Positions 26,222 to 38,900 are shown, counted from the first letter of the stretch. The stretch is DNA of 64,000 nt from Spirometra erinaceieuropaei (GCA_902702965.1 CACRXP010000415.1:322666-386665); one strand, 5' to 3'. The notes: generated by a model not told the origin, from the sequence alone. Program-made: numbers and translations.

Positions 26222-27639
26222 CTGCAGAAGAAAATATAATTAAGCGCTTAGGAATTAAGTTTACCCCTATTTTACTGATTCCATTCATGGACAGATCCAT
26301 GTCAAGGTAGATGCTGGAACTGATTTTTAAGTGACATTTTCATGCATACGTAAATGATGACAAAAATAGTTTGGCTATTAGATAGCAATAAGCACGTGAT
26401 TATAAATGGAGAATTAAACGAGGTACACTCCCGACCACGTTTTTGTAAAAATGCAGCTTTTACTATTAACCCTGCGATTCATACAAAAAGAACGTAACAC
26501 TCGTGCTGATATTGAATGTTTAGTTTTAAGAAAGTAAACCGAAACTTCTACCAAGACAACTTGTTAATGTACTGACGATAACAGCCGCATATAGGCCAAA
26601 TATCATTAATATTACTGTAAAAGTGCAGATAAAAGTTAATCTGAGATTGCGTTAGTTCAAACAACTATGCAAGCCCTTTTGTAGGCGTAAATTTCAGTAT
26701 TGTGTAAGAGATAATTTGACGAAAGCTGTCGGAAGGGAACTGTTGTAGGCATATTCCAATGTCTTGATAAATCACAATTAGACGAATAAAACAGTTTGAC
26801 GTAAGTGGTACAACCGACAGGACTAAATTACTTTGCTGCAAATAGTGTATTCATTGACTACACCGGCGTCGCAAGTGCATTGTCGCATGATATTGTATAC
26901 TGTAACATTATATCTACAGGCAATCCAATGTCACGCAGTCTACGTCAACCTTGTTCAGGCGCCGGATTTAAAAAAATATCTTCCACGACTTTGTGGATAT
27001 CTCGTTACTTGATTTTATCTTACTCTGACATTAAGTAATCAATTACACGTTCATCAGTGGGGCCGAAATAACTAAAAAGAAGTGCATCCTCTTAGGTCAC
27101 AAAGATTGAGTTTAATTTAAAGGCCCCCTGAGATAAAAATTTCAAAATAGGTCAAACTTATTTCTTTAATTTACATACAGCACAGGCAAGCTTACGTATA
27201 TTGTCTGAATTTCGACCCCAAAACCTGCAGCATGCGCAAATCGTTAGTGCGCACAGCAAGGACAAAATCACATGTGAATGCATGCTTCTGCTACCAGGCG
27301 TTACTTTTAGTAGCAGATCTGGACAATAATTGCGATAAAATCCATTTAAATACTAACTTGTGGATGTCATTTGAAAGCTATTTACTGAACAATAACCAAT
27401 AAACCCCTTTACACATGGGGAGAGTTCGTCAATCCAAAAAGCAACGTAAGCACCACATGACATCATGTGGTGTGTCAATTAAACGCGCCTGTTTTTGAAA
27501 TCGATTTATTGTCATTTGTATGCATATCGTGAACAAATTTTAAAGTTTATTATTTTAAAATGATTTTTTTAGATGTAGTAGACTCGTATAAGTCAAACCA
27601 TCTACTACTCTACAACTCTGCGATCAATTTGGTGGATAC
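26222..27639. other. Presumed intron or intergenic sequence, with a short perfect palindrome
   Basis: No exon recognised. A 22-bp palindrome lies at 27451-27472: CACCACATGA, two bases, TCATGTGGTG. Confidence 0.4.
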
Positions 27640-27894
27640 ACACTTGTGAGCCGCCATTTTTGTAGCTCTCTATTCACGTGTGGATTTTTACTAATTGTAC
27701 ATTATTGTGCCTTTTTCTCTTCGATATACTGAACTGTTTTGCATCCTTTGTTTGTCTGAGTTACGATTATGAGGTCGTCGCTACAGTACGCTGGCACCCT
27801 TTTGAACGGAATTAAATTGTCAATTTCACTTAGGAATGACCATGATGCAAACTGTTATACTTTACGGCCAATATGTCTTATTTGAGATTGTTAT

Positions 27895-28413
27895 GTGTTG
27901 AACTTATCAAATATTCGTCAACAACGGCCTATGCATCGGAGAAAACACCGGTGTGACTGGCAATTCGCATTCAAACGACAGCCAAATCACAAATTGTCGA
28001 TTCCTGCCTTCTTGCAGACAAAGTGTTGTTCTATTTTAAACAAAGCCCATGATTTGGAGCTACTTTTGTCGAAAAAAGAACACAGCAGAACGGCAGTTGT
28101 CTGCCTTCAAGAGACGTGGCTAAATAGTGACATTGATTCGCAACTTATTCCTCCTCCATCCTTCTACTGCTTTCGAACAGATAGAAAATCTTTATCTTGT
28201 GGCAGAGGTGGAGGCGTTGCCATTTTCGTTAATCAAAATTGGTGTAGAGACTGCAAGTCCCCTTTTTCTTATTCTGATGATTTGATAGATGTAATTGCTG
28301 TTTTATGTAAGCCCCGTTTGTTAAGTAATTTTAAAGGCATCATAGTTGTTAGTATTTACATTCCCCTCTCCTCCTGTGAAGGCGCATTAACCCTCTTTTT
28401 CGACTTCCTCTAA
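27895..28413 (+). pseudogene. CR1-like apurinic-type endonuclease fragment
   Basis: The domain nicks target DNA for target-primed reverse transcription. Visible motifs are VVCLQETWLN (glutamate of the metal site), FYCFRTDRKS and GRGGGVAIFVNQNW, typical of CR1 endonucleases; the C-terminal half of the domain is lost. The frame then stops and a second frame starts seven bases on, encoding the far end of the same protein. Confidence 0.75.
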
Positions 28414-28419
28414 TCTGCT

Positions 28420-28752
28420 TTGTTAAAAAAGGATCTTTTAATTTTGAAACGAATCCTCCGCATGCTCTCTTCTGCTGCTGGCGTTTCTTATATTTTTTTA
28501 GTTGACACTATCTTACATCGACACTGCAATGCGGTCAAGCAATTTGCTGGTCGAATTCTAGATGACGTTGCCCATCCCCTACATTTCGATCTTATGTCTG
28601 CCAAGTCTTCCCGCCCGATGCGCCGCAACTTCCGTCTTATATCTTGTCGCACATCGGCTTATCGAGCTTTTGTATTGCCATTCCTAGCGCGCTATCTTAC
28701 GTGCGAAGAGACAGAAATACAGAAGCTAAGACCTGAACTATCTCCATCATAA
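28420..28752 (+). pseudogene. C-terminal end of the LINE reverse-transcriptase protein
   Basis: Reads HPLHFDLMSAKSSRPMRRNF then LISCRTSAYR and LPFLARYLT, a conserved tail of CR1-like polyproteins. It lies in a different frame from the endonuclease piece, with no RT palm motif between them. Confidence 0.65.
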
Positions 28753-28890
28753 TCGTTTCTTTGTGTTAAACTTTGACTCTAGACTAATCTATTAACTTAT
28801 TTACTGCCCATAGTGAATGGAGCCAACCTTTTGCTGAAAATTGTGAACATATGATTTCAAAATAAAGCGCATTCCTCTCTCTCTCTAGGT

Positions 28891-29218
28891 CGCAAGGATA
28901 AAGTAAATGGTTATGGTCAAAAGGAAATCTTCCTATTGTTTCACGATCCGGAGGAAGCCCGGCTGCTGCAGAAAGCCTAGGATGAAAGTGATGAGTTTAA
29001 AGAAAGCATTATATAATCTTTATTTCATATTAAGTACGCAAAGGGGCAGTTTAAGTCCTTATTTTTTCGTGTGTTTACTCGGAAATCACGCCGATGTTGA
29101 CGGTGGACACATGCATTCGAAGACCTTTGATGCGGACAAATAGTTTGAATTATACTAAAGAATTTTGTGCGAGACGTCAATGTGGGTAAATATTCGAGGT
29201 CCAGGCATTGTGTCGCGG
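28891..29218. other. Short spacer
   Basis: Between the LINE and a PLE tail; the small frames on both strands are not conserved. Confidence 0.35.
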
Positions 29219-30470
29219 TCATCATCCCCTGAAGAAGGCGACGAGGAGGGGAGGGCGAAGTCATACTAAATTGTTTTTGAACATACGTTTCGGAATCTCC
29301 TTCGCTTTCATTATCAGGGAAGTGTGTTGGCTGCTCCTTATGGCCTTGAGTTCTTCACACTTGATGTCTGTCTGATATTATATCCGTGCTCGAGGCACGG
29401 ACTATAACCAACCCGTCCACCGCCGATTAGCGTTGACCTATCCGCGATTGACTGCCGGTGGACTCGTGTCACCATTGACGCCTTTGTGGCCATCGTAATT
29501 GTTGGCGAGCCAGCCTGCCTGCCGGCCACTCTTCATCGCTGAACGGACTGATCAGCTGTTGCGCCTCATGTTAGCTTTTCTCAGCCCCGTGTGCGTTGCG
29601 GTGAGGTGACGTCCCATGCTAGTCACATGGCCTCCGGCCGGCTTTTCTCCTATTTTCCACTGGCATCGGCTGTCGGCCACGCGTGACTTTGCTCCTCTGT
29701 CCTGATGGCTCTGTTCGCACTTGCCAGAACCTTGTGCATAGCCCCCGGTAGGGGGATGCAGATCTGTTGAGTGTGGTAGTCGAGGAGCATTTTTCGATCC
29801 TCAGTTTGGCCATCTTATTATTGGCTCGATCGATTGCCTTTGCCTTCTTGAAGGCGACATTGTGGTACTTCTGTTGTACTTGGAAATAAATCATAGACAG
29901 CTTGCCCTTGTGGTTGCTTGCAAGCTGGTGCCCATGCAGTCTTGCGCTAAGACGTTTGCCTGTTTCACCAACATACCGCGCATTACAGTCTTGGCATGGT
30001 ATGGTGTAGACCAACGCTGATTGTTCTGTCATTGGTAGCGGGTCTTTGGACCTCATTATTTGTTGTCTGATTGTTGATTCTGGCTTATGAGCCATACTGA
30101 TCCTAAACGGTTTCAGGATTCTTGCCGTTGTCTTTGATAGGTTTTTTATATAAGGGAGTGCGACCCAAATTTTTAGTGTTTCACCGTCCGACCGCTCAGG
30201 ATAAGGTTTCCTAGATAGTTGTGTATGAAGGACTTGGGATAACCTTTGGCTTTGAATAGGGCGGACAGGTACTTAGCCTCCTCCTTCCTTTCATTGTCGT
30301 TGCTGTATTGTGTTTGAGCGCGTTGGAAGAGGGTTGTGATACAACTGCGTTTGTGAGCAACGGGGCGGTTGCTTCTCAAGTGAAGGATTCGTCTGACGTT
30401 TGTTAACTTACAGTTGATCGTTTTCCTTAACTTCCAGTCCTCCAGCTTTGTCACTTGTACGAATCCCTCT
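29219..30470 (-). mobile_element. 5'-truncated PLE with GIY-YIG nuclease
   Basis: From 30454 to 30173 it encodes the post-RT segment (PVAHKRSCITTLFQRAQTQY), and from 30095 to 29619 the nuclease: VYTIPCQDCNARYVGETGKRL (Y, then Y-V-G), ARLHGHQ and LRIEKC. The usual H-E-H is H-G-H. The two pieces are in different frames. A GC-rich extension, a worn hammerhead motif (29285-29319, CTGATGA changed to CTGATAA) and the CATCCCC end follow. The part from 29944 onward is inside the duplicated segment. Confidence 0.8.
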
Positions 30471-31734
30471 TCTCAGATGAGATCACCCCGTTGGATACAA
30501 ATTTATCTGCGTCACTTCCGTGGCATGGGCAGCCTACGCATTCGTATAAACTATTCCAGCATTCGTCTTGTCTGACCTGTGTGATTACAGGGACAGTTTA
30601 AACTTGAAGTGCGATAAACCACACCGACTGTCCATCAGGACTAAATCGGTCCCTGATTCTGGGGATTCAGCTGCTCATGGTAGATCTAAACCGGTGTGCA
30701 ATTCCGATACCTAGTCTTGTATCAATGCCCCGGACTGCATACGAAATGTCTTTGATTTACGGCATAAAATGCCGCATCCGAGGTAACGTTTATTGAGGCC
30801 TCTGCGAGACCGAACAGGCAGTTATCGAGTAATAGACGCCTCCAACTAGCCGCTCAGCCTAAACCGGGCACAGTTGAATCGGTCATTGTAGGAATATTAT
30901 TCAAAATTTTTGCAATGAGAATTTATCCATTAAACGGGCGTTTTCGGACAGCTTCCTGTGTGTGTCAGCGGCTACTTAGTGTGCAAAATAAGAATCCGCA
31001 CGGTGTTTCTCGGCTACTTTCTGTCTTTGGGATTTCCTCTGATTACAGCACTAAAAAAAGCCAGATGCCATATTAACAGCCGTTTTAGGAGAGGAGACGC
31101 GGCGTTTGAAAGCAAATTAAAAAGCAAAAAAAAACATTTTCTTTGCATGATTGTTTTAATACGTCAAACGCACCGTGCATCATTAATTGAGACCTGTTTA
31201 GCGCCCACAAAATTTATTTATTATTCTAAAAGTTCGAACTCGCACATGAGTCCATCTTTAGTTGTAAAAGCAGCAAGTCAGCAGGTGAGAAATGATGGTG
31301 GTATATACAGTAGGTGGGGAAACTCATGAAATATCAAGAAAAATTCTCAAATACGTTGCCGATTTGGTAGGATTAATTAAGTATTGTTGTTGAAATAATT
31401 GTTGTGCAGCATAATGTTTTAGTACTTCAATTACCACAGGATGCCAGCTGTTGAATGAACGCCTTAACGGTTGCATGCAAAAATTATGCTGCGCAAAAAA
31501 TGACTACTTATGTGGAATGCATTTTTCCTATAAATTTTTGATGCCCCTAATAATTAAATTTTACTTTAAGTAAAACTTGCGTAAAACTGTTCATTCTTCT
31601 ACTGATTCCGTAGTAAAGCACGTTTTCCTCCTATTTTATATTCGAAAGTACTGCAAAAATTTGTTTTATAAAAAAAGATTATGATCGTAAAGTCCTTAAT
31701 ACCATTAAATGGCTGTTTAAAAATCGTTATTTCT

Positions 31735-31905
31735 CTGCATTAACCAATGCGTCTTGAAAAGTTAAAAATGTGGCTGAAATCTACTGAAAGCTTTCATGAA
31801 GTACATGTAGCCGCCTCTTAGTACCGCAGAAACATGAATGGTATTCCTTACGCGGAAAGTAAACGTCTTGTTTTGGAAACCTTGAATGCCGGAGCAGCCG
31901 GCGAA
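31735..31905 (-). repeat. Inverted segment within an interspersed repeat (partner copy)
   Basis: Counterpart of 1740-1912; its reverse complement matches 55236-55380 while flanking sequence matches directly. Confidence 0.5.
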
Positions 31906-32618
31906 CGGGTTAAAAATATATTTAGGAATTGAAAATAGTTTAAAAACCGAATTATACACTTTCTTCGAGGATAAATCTGGAAGAAGACGTACGTTTTTAA
32001 CGGAATGAGAACACATGGGATGTCTCGCTATATTACGCATGCGTTCAGTCAGACGCGTAAATGAACGAAAGCATTTGAGATGAGTTATGTGATACAACAC
32101 TTCGACCTACTACTTAAGATTTTATCAGTCTTTGATTCCCTTGGTCGTATGCGCGTGAACGTCTTAAGGCGCTTAACAATTCTACCCTCTTGTGCCAGAA
32201 AAATCATTCGATCGCCTCCCAGACGTTTTTATTATATGACTGAGCAGTCATTAACTTGCGTAAACGTCAGCTTATAAAGACATTATAATTACGTTAATCT
32301 CATGCGTCCTCCTACGGTTTGCTGCAGTGCTGGAAAATCGTCCAGTACAGTTCTGTTTGCTAGCAATCGAATGTCTGAACTAGGCATTATCTGTTTTCAA
32401 GGTAAAATTTGGGTATTTAGACAGCTTGGGCGATTTTTTCATGGATTTATTTTCTTATCTTGTCTATCTCGTGGTGCAACCGTAAGTCATGTCGAGACGA
32501 TTGCGTTTGTTAACGCGATCGGTGCCTACTCCTATGCCATTTTATTTACGTGGTCGCACCCGACAGTACAACGAGCCTGTGGCTTTAGTTAGTACGGTGG
32601 AATAGATACGAGCTGTTC

Positions 32619-33173
32619 GCGGGATCGAACTCCAGGATTTGCTTACGTTGGCGTTGGGTATGGATACATGAAGATGACTTATAAGCCAAAAATTGTTATT
32701 CGACTTTCAACTGTATTTTTCGGTAAAACTGTTCCGTGGTTAATAGCGGTCTGTCTGATAGAAATTTGCAAACCAGTAATACGGTACGTAGATTTTTATT
32801 TTTACTTGCGCTACGGACGTTAAAGTCTCTTCGATTTGACTAAACATTTGGGTTGTATTAGAAGATCGGTCATTCTAAAAGCTGAAGCTTTAAGGTTTGG
32901 GATATAGACGGTGTTTGCAGATAAAGGATTGAAAATTAGAGTTAAGGGCTTAAGCTAGGGTTTATACATTGTGTTAGGAAATTAAGGCTTATAATTTAAG
33001 GTTGCATTTGCGTTCGAGTTTTTTTTAATTATTGTGGGCTAAAAACCATACCCCATGCCGATTGTAATTTGAACATTATGTGGTTATGCCACAGAGAGTG
33101 ATTGTGTTCGATTAAATGTCCTGTCTAAATGTTAGGATCGACATCAAAACATCATGCTTATTCGGTTTTCTTC
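32619..33173. repeat. Copy-specific insert in the right duplication
   Basis: Absent from the left copy, where CTGTTCG (about 2626) joins directly to TGTTTTGAC. The insert is bounded by short TTCG repeats. Part of it (33055-33125) resembles 41690-41760, so it is a dispersed element of unknown type. Confidence 0.5.
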
Positions 33174-34780
33174 GTGTTTTGACGTAGAATTTCCCGAAAA
33201 GTTTACTTTGATATTCAATTATACAACGTAGCCCGAATCTAGGGGATATTTATATCGCTGTGTTATTTGCTATCAATTTGCAAATTTAAAAAGCAGTTTA
33301 ATAATAAAATACGTCCTTCACGAATCAAAGCAAAGCAAAATGTTTGATGTTTAAACGCAACTGCAATACGGCACATTTGAGTTTAGTCCTTTTTTCTAAA
33401 GGCCAAGGACCCTTAAATGATTTTGTAGGCAGACAAAAGTTAACTGTTCACGAGCGTCCCTTTAGTAGCTTGAAATGCGTGCACCTCTCCAGAATAACCA
33501 GTGCCCGACGTCAAGGACGAGAAGACAAGTTCCTGCAGATGGCGCTTCATTTCCAAAGTTTTTTAGACACATAATGATAAACTGCATATAATAAAATCCA
33601 ACATACAATACGTCTCTTAATCCAAAAGTTGAACATATTGTTTGCAAGCGTTTTTAATCATCGTTCGTAAATTAAATGTGTGACTTGCGCATGTTAAGGA
33701 AAACCAGCCGCCATAACTAAATTTGAACCTGAAACAGGGTTATCTACTGTCGGCCTGAGTGAAGTCAGCAACCAATGTCAGCAAAGTCAAAGGTCCCATC
33801 AGTCATATCAAAAAACACAACATAGTCGTTTGAAAGGCCGGGGCATTAGTTCGGCTGTCTGAAACAGGCACATCCTTTTATCTCTCGGCACCTTGCTTTG
33901 TTCTCTAAAGCGTGTTACGTCTTATAAAATGCTTTTTTGCTTTTAGATTGTGAAACATAAGATCTAAAGACGGACCTTTGGAATAAGGGCTTAGTTTGAC
34001 AGACTTTACTGATCCATGTCTGAAACCACCATCAGAGAGAGGAACGTGTGTGGATACGTCAACTCAAATTCTAGTGAAAAAAATCATTCGCGTACATTAA
34101 GGATGGAGGTTTTTTTCAGTCCTATTGGCCTTACGATCGGCGATCAAGTAGTTAATCGCTACATATTAAGCATATGCCTTTGTTGGTGGTGTAATAGTTA
34201 CTTGATTACTTTGGCTCACCAAAAATGTCGTTGCTGACTGTGTTAGTTTTCTAGTATAGTAGGCGATGTCGAATACGAAGTAAAATTGACGCTTTAATAG
34301 ACTGGCCACCGTCAGTTTTTGAGACCGAACTGGCATATTATAATTTCTAGTGCACTTATATGTGTATTATTAGCTCTTATAATTGTCAAACATCGCTATT
34401 TCACAAAACACCATGATGAATATTTAAGTTATGCTGTGATCAATGACTAAGCTAAATTTTAGCCGTCGAAATCGCTCAGCGCGATGCACGATTAAGTTTT
34501 GTTGTCCTAGAACCACGCATCCATCTTCGCACCTCACATTCAATGGCGCCATCTGTCAGACAAACTAAAGAAAAAACCAAAAAACTGTCACGCAGCTCAG
34601 TATTTTTGAAATGGGTGCATCGTTTCATGCTTAAGCGCCTGATGCTGCATTCTGAAAGGCTTTGTCCCTATAATATTGTTTCATCTAGACTATGATCTTC
34701 CACTTAAAGACAGTTTTCATCCGCTTAAAGAACTCAGACAGTGTCCTTTTGATAGCGAAAACAAACCCATACATCTTTTT

Positions 34781-35797
34781 GAAGCAAGCAAGGACAGCAG
34801 AATTTAATGGCACCACAAAATTTCGCGACCGCATCTCAACTGCTGCCGGTCGTTGCATAACAGAAATAACAAGTGAGAAAGGTACAAAGTTTTGAATTTC
34901 GACAGAGAAAATCGATGTAAAACAGCAAGGTCAATGTGTACTGTGCGTAGACTAATCGATAAAATGGTAACTTCAAAATGCAACATGGGAATGAAAATGG
35001 GGAACTAGGCATGCCGAAGGATTTCGAAACTCAAAAGGGGCTCGGGTCGACCATGGCAAGCTGAGGTTGACCACGTTGTCTAACTGTTTACATAGGTCGG
35101 GTTTCTCCCGCCGTATATAGGCTGCCTCCAGGTAGCGCAATAACCGAGTAGTTCGTGCTCGAACTAATACTCGAAAAGACGTCTTAGGGTCAACCGAATG
35201 GCCACTATGAAGGAGATGTTTTGTAATTGAAGACCGTGGAGTCTTGTTCTCCTGCTTTAGAAGCCATTTGGGCAGGTGCTCAACTGCTCTGGCTGCCAGT
35301 TGCCTTTGCGTTCGCCCAATGTACTTGCATCCACAAGTACATGTAAATTCGTAAACACAATTTGACGTGGCGTGCAATGGCAAGGCATCCTTCGCCCGTC
35401 TTTTCGAGTATTAGTTCGAGCACGAACTACTCGGTTATTGCGCTACCTGGAGGCAGCCTATATACGGCGGGAGAAACCCGACCTATGTAAACAGTTAGAC
35501 AACGTGGTCAACCTCAGCTTGCCATGGTCGACCCGAGCCCCTTTTGAGTTTCGAAATCCCTCGGCATGCCTAGTTCCCCATTTTCATTCCCATGTTGCAT
35601 TTTTAAGTTACCATTTTATCGATTAGTCTACGCACAGTACACATTGACCTTGCTGTTTTACATCGATTTTCTCTGTCGAAATTCAAAACTTTGTACCTTT
35701 CTCACTTGTTATTTCTGTTATGCAACGACCGGTAGCAGTTGAGAAGCGGTCGCGAAATTTTGTGGTGCCATTAAATTCTGCTGTCCTTGCTTGCTTC
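34781..35797. mobile_element. Foldback PLE: 401-bp inverted arms around a GIY-YIG spacer
   Basis: Arms 34781-35181 and 35397-35797 are reverse complements, with only about four differences seen by eye. The 215-bp spacer holds the front of the nuclease domain. The whole insert is absent from the left duplication copy, so it arrived later. Candidate target-site repeats CATACAT lie on either side (34767-34773 and about 35827-35833). Each arm carries the PLE 3' part pointing outward. Confidence 0.85.
34973..35383 (-). CDS. GIY-YIG endonuclease domain of a PLE (complete domain, no RT)
   Basis: Reads CVYEFTCTCGCKYIGRT (the GIY-YIG pair as VYEF and KYIG), AARAVEH (arginine and histidine of the active site), SSITKHLL, and RYLEAAYIRR, where E is the likely metal-binding glutamate. 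The domain appears whole, but there is no reverse transcriptase, so it is a fragment that could at most make a nuclease. The second half is duplicated in reverse at 35397-35626. The HATSNCVYEF start matches the PLE group of the 10.8-12.7 kb relic. Confidence 0.7.
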   Translation of the reverse strand: MPLHATSNCVYEFTCTCGCKYIGRTQRQLAARAVEHLPKWLLKQENKTPRSSITKHLLHSGHSVDPKTSFRVLVRARTTRLLRYLEAAYIRREKPDLCKQLDNVVNLSLPWSTRAPFEFRNPSACLVPHFHSHVAF

Positions 35798-37187
35798 AAA
35801 TTCATTCCGGGGAAATATTAATTCAAGCATACATGTTTATTATAAATGTTTGTATGCTTCTGCAAACGCCATGCTAAAAGCGCAATGGTTCTGTTGCAAG
35901 TATTTGCCGAATAATTTTAGTAAGATGCAGTGCCGTTCGTGCTATTTTAAATACGTCACTATGAATCTCTGATGCGCTCATTACATCTTCTGTAGGAGTT
36001 ATATTTCTGTGTGAGCTGTTTGTACATTTTTTATCAATAACGTGGCGCTGCATGACAGAAGCCCTTGCTCTTACATTTTGTTTATTTTGTGGTTGATCTT
36101 CGCTATTTCGAAGCAATCTACATGCAGAGCCACGGATACAATTTTACCTGATGTTTCTTTTGCTAAACATATGGAGTATATGAGTTTTAACTCTACTTTG
36201 TTTAGTTTTTCGAAAGGCGTCATCGCGTCGATCATATATGATTAGTCAAGTTATTAGTTTTAAATCAGTCTTTGCTTGATTCTGCTGCTCGGCTGCAATA
36301 ATTACAAAAATGGCAATATCTGTTAAAGACAGGGGTTAACATATTGAAACCGTATAAAAAATCTGGCTTTTTATTATTTAGCTTCTTTTCCAATACCGAA
36401 ATAATCAAGCGTTTAAGACAATTCGCATGCGTTCTAAAATGGCATATTTATTTTTGTCTGTGGCCAAAATTTTATGAGTTAGCAAACCTGCTTTTTGTGC
36501 GCAAGTCACAACGCATAGGAACACCTCCCTATCATTATAGCCAGATTTCAGACAAGCGATGTACACGAAAAATTCTTAAAGTGGTAGGTAATCAGCAGGA
36601 TGCGCAGTGGACAAATAACAATTTTGATTTCTGAATAAAAAGTAACTATATTCAACTGCTGACAATTTGCGCCACAATTGTCAACTGCCGTTTTGCACGT
36701 ATATGAAACAAGGTTGGCAAAACTTCAGCCGATACAATGTGTGTGCTAAAGATCGTTACAGCAACCAGATACACAATTGTTATTGTCAAGATAATTTGGT
36801 CAAAGTTATTAAGATAATTAGACAAAAATGAGTTTAGGCAGACGTATTGGTGTGTGATGTGTAATACTTGCGTCACTACACGACAAATTTATAACACTAC
36901 GTTATTGAGCACATCATTATCGAATCGCAGACCACACGAAACACATGTATGAATACAGGGGGACGAAAAATATATCACGCGTTAACAAACCGCATAAATA
37001 CACTTCAGCAATAATCGCCAACAAAAACAGGCTTGTTCAAATCACACAATCTGCACTAAACTATGACAAAAGGACTATTTAATCGGTCCAAAAAGCTGCA
37101 CAAATATCGAATGTGTCATCTTGTGTTTGCATCTAAAAATTCCAACAAATCGACAATTGATTTGAAAAGAAGTCGGAAATAAATGAA

Positions 37188-37780
37188 CTGCCTTCAAATC
37201 AGCGATCATCAGCAAAAAATCCGGGATCTAAGGTAATTTTGAATGTGTCAACCAAATATTTGTTCATTGATGTATTCTCTACTTCTGCCAACAAATAGTC
37301 ATCTGACAGGTTGACCATGACGCAACCTAAAATATATTCTATCATGATGCCCGTTGTAGATACTGGCATTCAGAGTAAACATGCTCGCCGTACGTGGAGC
37401 CGACTATTAATAACGTAATGCATCCATGGTCACCACAACTCCGTCAATCGCATTCTTCTTTGTCTGCCGTTTCACAACCACAAATAGATTTCAGCAGCCT
37501 AGTCAAATAAGAGCTCTCTTTAGAAAAAAGGCTGATCGTTTTACTGAGTTGCTGACATATTTCTGATGAAACCTGTTGATTTAAAATTCTGGCAGACGAA
37601 TATGTAACCTTGCCGACACGGCCAAACATGGAGGCGCATCAAAGCTCAGACTGAAACTACCATAAACCTCGTAGGCTACTGTTCACACTACAGTAGTTCA
37701 TAAACCTATCTGAATCATTTAAAAACCGGTTAAAGCCTAAAAAGCAATCTGGAGTATTTCATCGCATTTCTTGTCAAAAT
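37188..37780. other. No recognisable feature
   Basis: Spacer between the duplication edge and a PLE fragment. Confidence 0.35.
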
Positions 37781-37787
37781 TTTCCTC

Positions 37788-38200
37788 GTAACTACACAGG
37801 ACATACTGGACGCATGTTCGTTTGGCGCATACACGAATATAAGCTGCCTGTGCGGCGAGGCTACGCATTATCACAAGTGGCCACTCACACCTACGAAATG
37901 GGTAACGAGTTTAACTTCGTAGCCACCAAAATAGTCGCCCACGCCGGAAACAAAACAGGCCGAGAAATGATTGAAGCCTGGGCCTCGGATGAGAACTCGA
38001 TCAATCGATTTATCGATCTGACATCGGCGTACAGAGCCCTGTGTAATCACATCCAGTCGAGCGCCGTCAGTCGATGATTGTCTTGTAACTGTCGCTTGTT
38101 CTCTTGCTGCTACTTCATCTGACGATGGACTCCTGTACGACTCTAAAAGCTCAGGACAATAAACACTGTTCTGGTGCTCGAATTATCTTCTTCATTTATA
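37788..38200 (+). mobile_element. PLE 3' fragment: GIY-YIG C-terminal part and tail
   Basis: From about 37788 the frame reads NYTGHTGR, RIHEYKL, then VATHTYEMGNEFNF, KIVAHAG, REMIEAWASDENSINRFIDL, ending at TGA 38075-38077. This is the second half of the nuclease of a different PLE subgroup, with the metal-binding glutamate in IEAW. A worn hammerhead motif follows at 38115-38157: CTGACGA, hairpin, TAAAAGCTC where GAAAGCTC would be expected, then an AATAAA. Confidence 0.75.
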
Positions 38201-38465
38201 AACTGCCCAAGTCCCTTCGCTAATCAGGTCCCGTTCGTGTGCGATTCAAAGGATTCATAACCGAAAATAAATGTAGTCTTAAATATCATAGGTGTTTTTC
38301 GTTTCGTAAGTCTTAAACTGAACTTTTGAGACAATGTGTGCTACCATGAAGTGCGTACAAGACAACTGGAGTGCATTGAGGTTACAGATTAATTTTCTGA
38401 CATCAAAATAATTCGAAGAAAACTAAGTCATTTGGGAAAATGAACAAACTCTATTTAGAAAGAAT

Positions 38466-38900
38466 ACTTGGCGGGCATACGTAGATTTCGACAAATTCTC
38501 GTCAGGCAAGTACAATTACATGGGAAAGGGGAAGAAGCACAAACATGTCAGTGTTAAGATAACTTGATTAAAGTTCGCCTTAAGCACAGGCTGTGTGGAA
38601 TTGTGGGGGAGGCAGTAATAGGAGTCAGTGTCTGAGTCAATGTGAGAACGGAAGGGCGCGGGGGAGTATAACGATATTCGATATTCCACGATTGTAAGCG
38701 CGGCGCCTGAACGTGGTTCTTCTGTGCGCACAAATTTAGTTTTCACAACCTGATGGCAGCAGCCTCTGCTGTTGCTAACAGGCGCTGTCCCAGGGGATTA
38801 GGATAGCTCGAAGGAACCTTATAGATCACACAAAACGTTTCATTGGGGTCTACATAATGTCTGGAGTCCACTTTGATGTATAAGTTGTCCATGCTTGTGC
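38466..38900 (-). mobile_element. PLE 3' end scrap
   Basis: 38515-38900 resembles the 3' region of the 10.8-12.7 kb PLE (shared GGCGCC/GGAGCCTGAA..GGTTCTTCTG and TCTGCTGTTGCTAA). Beyond it at 38466-38510, minus strand, is CTGACGAGA, a short loop, TCGAAA: hammerhead core and a minimal stem II, with stem III mutated. Confidence 0.6.

Larger units (their letters stand above)
27640..28890 (+). mobile_element. CR1-like LINE with internal deletion
   Basis: A non-LTR retrotransposon that keeps the two ends of its main protein. A short frame from about 27769 may be the original N-terminus. The endonuclease is at 27895-28413 and the C-terminus of the reverse-transcriptase protein at 28420-28752; the whole RT between is missing. 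The 3' UTR has AATAAA near 28861 and ends in a CT microsatellite at 28876-28887, as many CR1 copies end in a short repeat. Confidence 0.75.
29944..37187. repeat. Right copy of the ~7 kb segmental duplication
   Basis: Colinear with 1-6988, starting inside the PLE nuclease. Extra in this copy are about 555 bp at 32619-33173 and the foldback PLE at 34781-35797; about 1.4 kb is missing at 34465-34485. Similarity ends sharply at about 37187 (AGTCGGAAATAAATGAAC). No coding function is evident. Confidence 0.85.
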
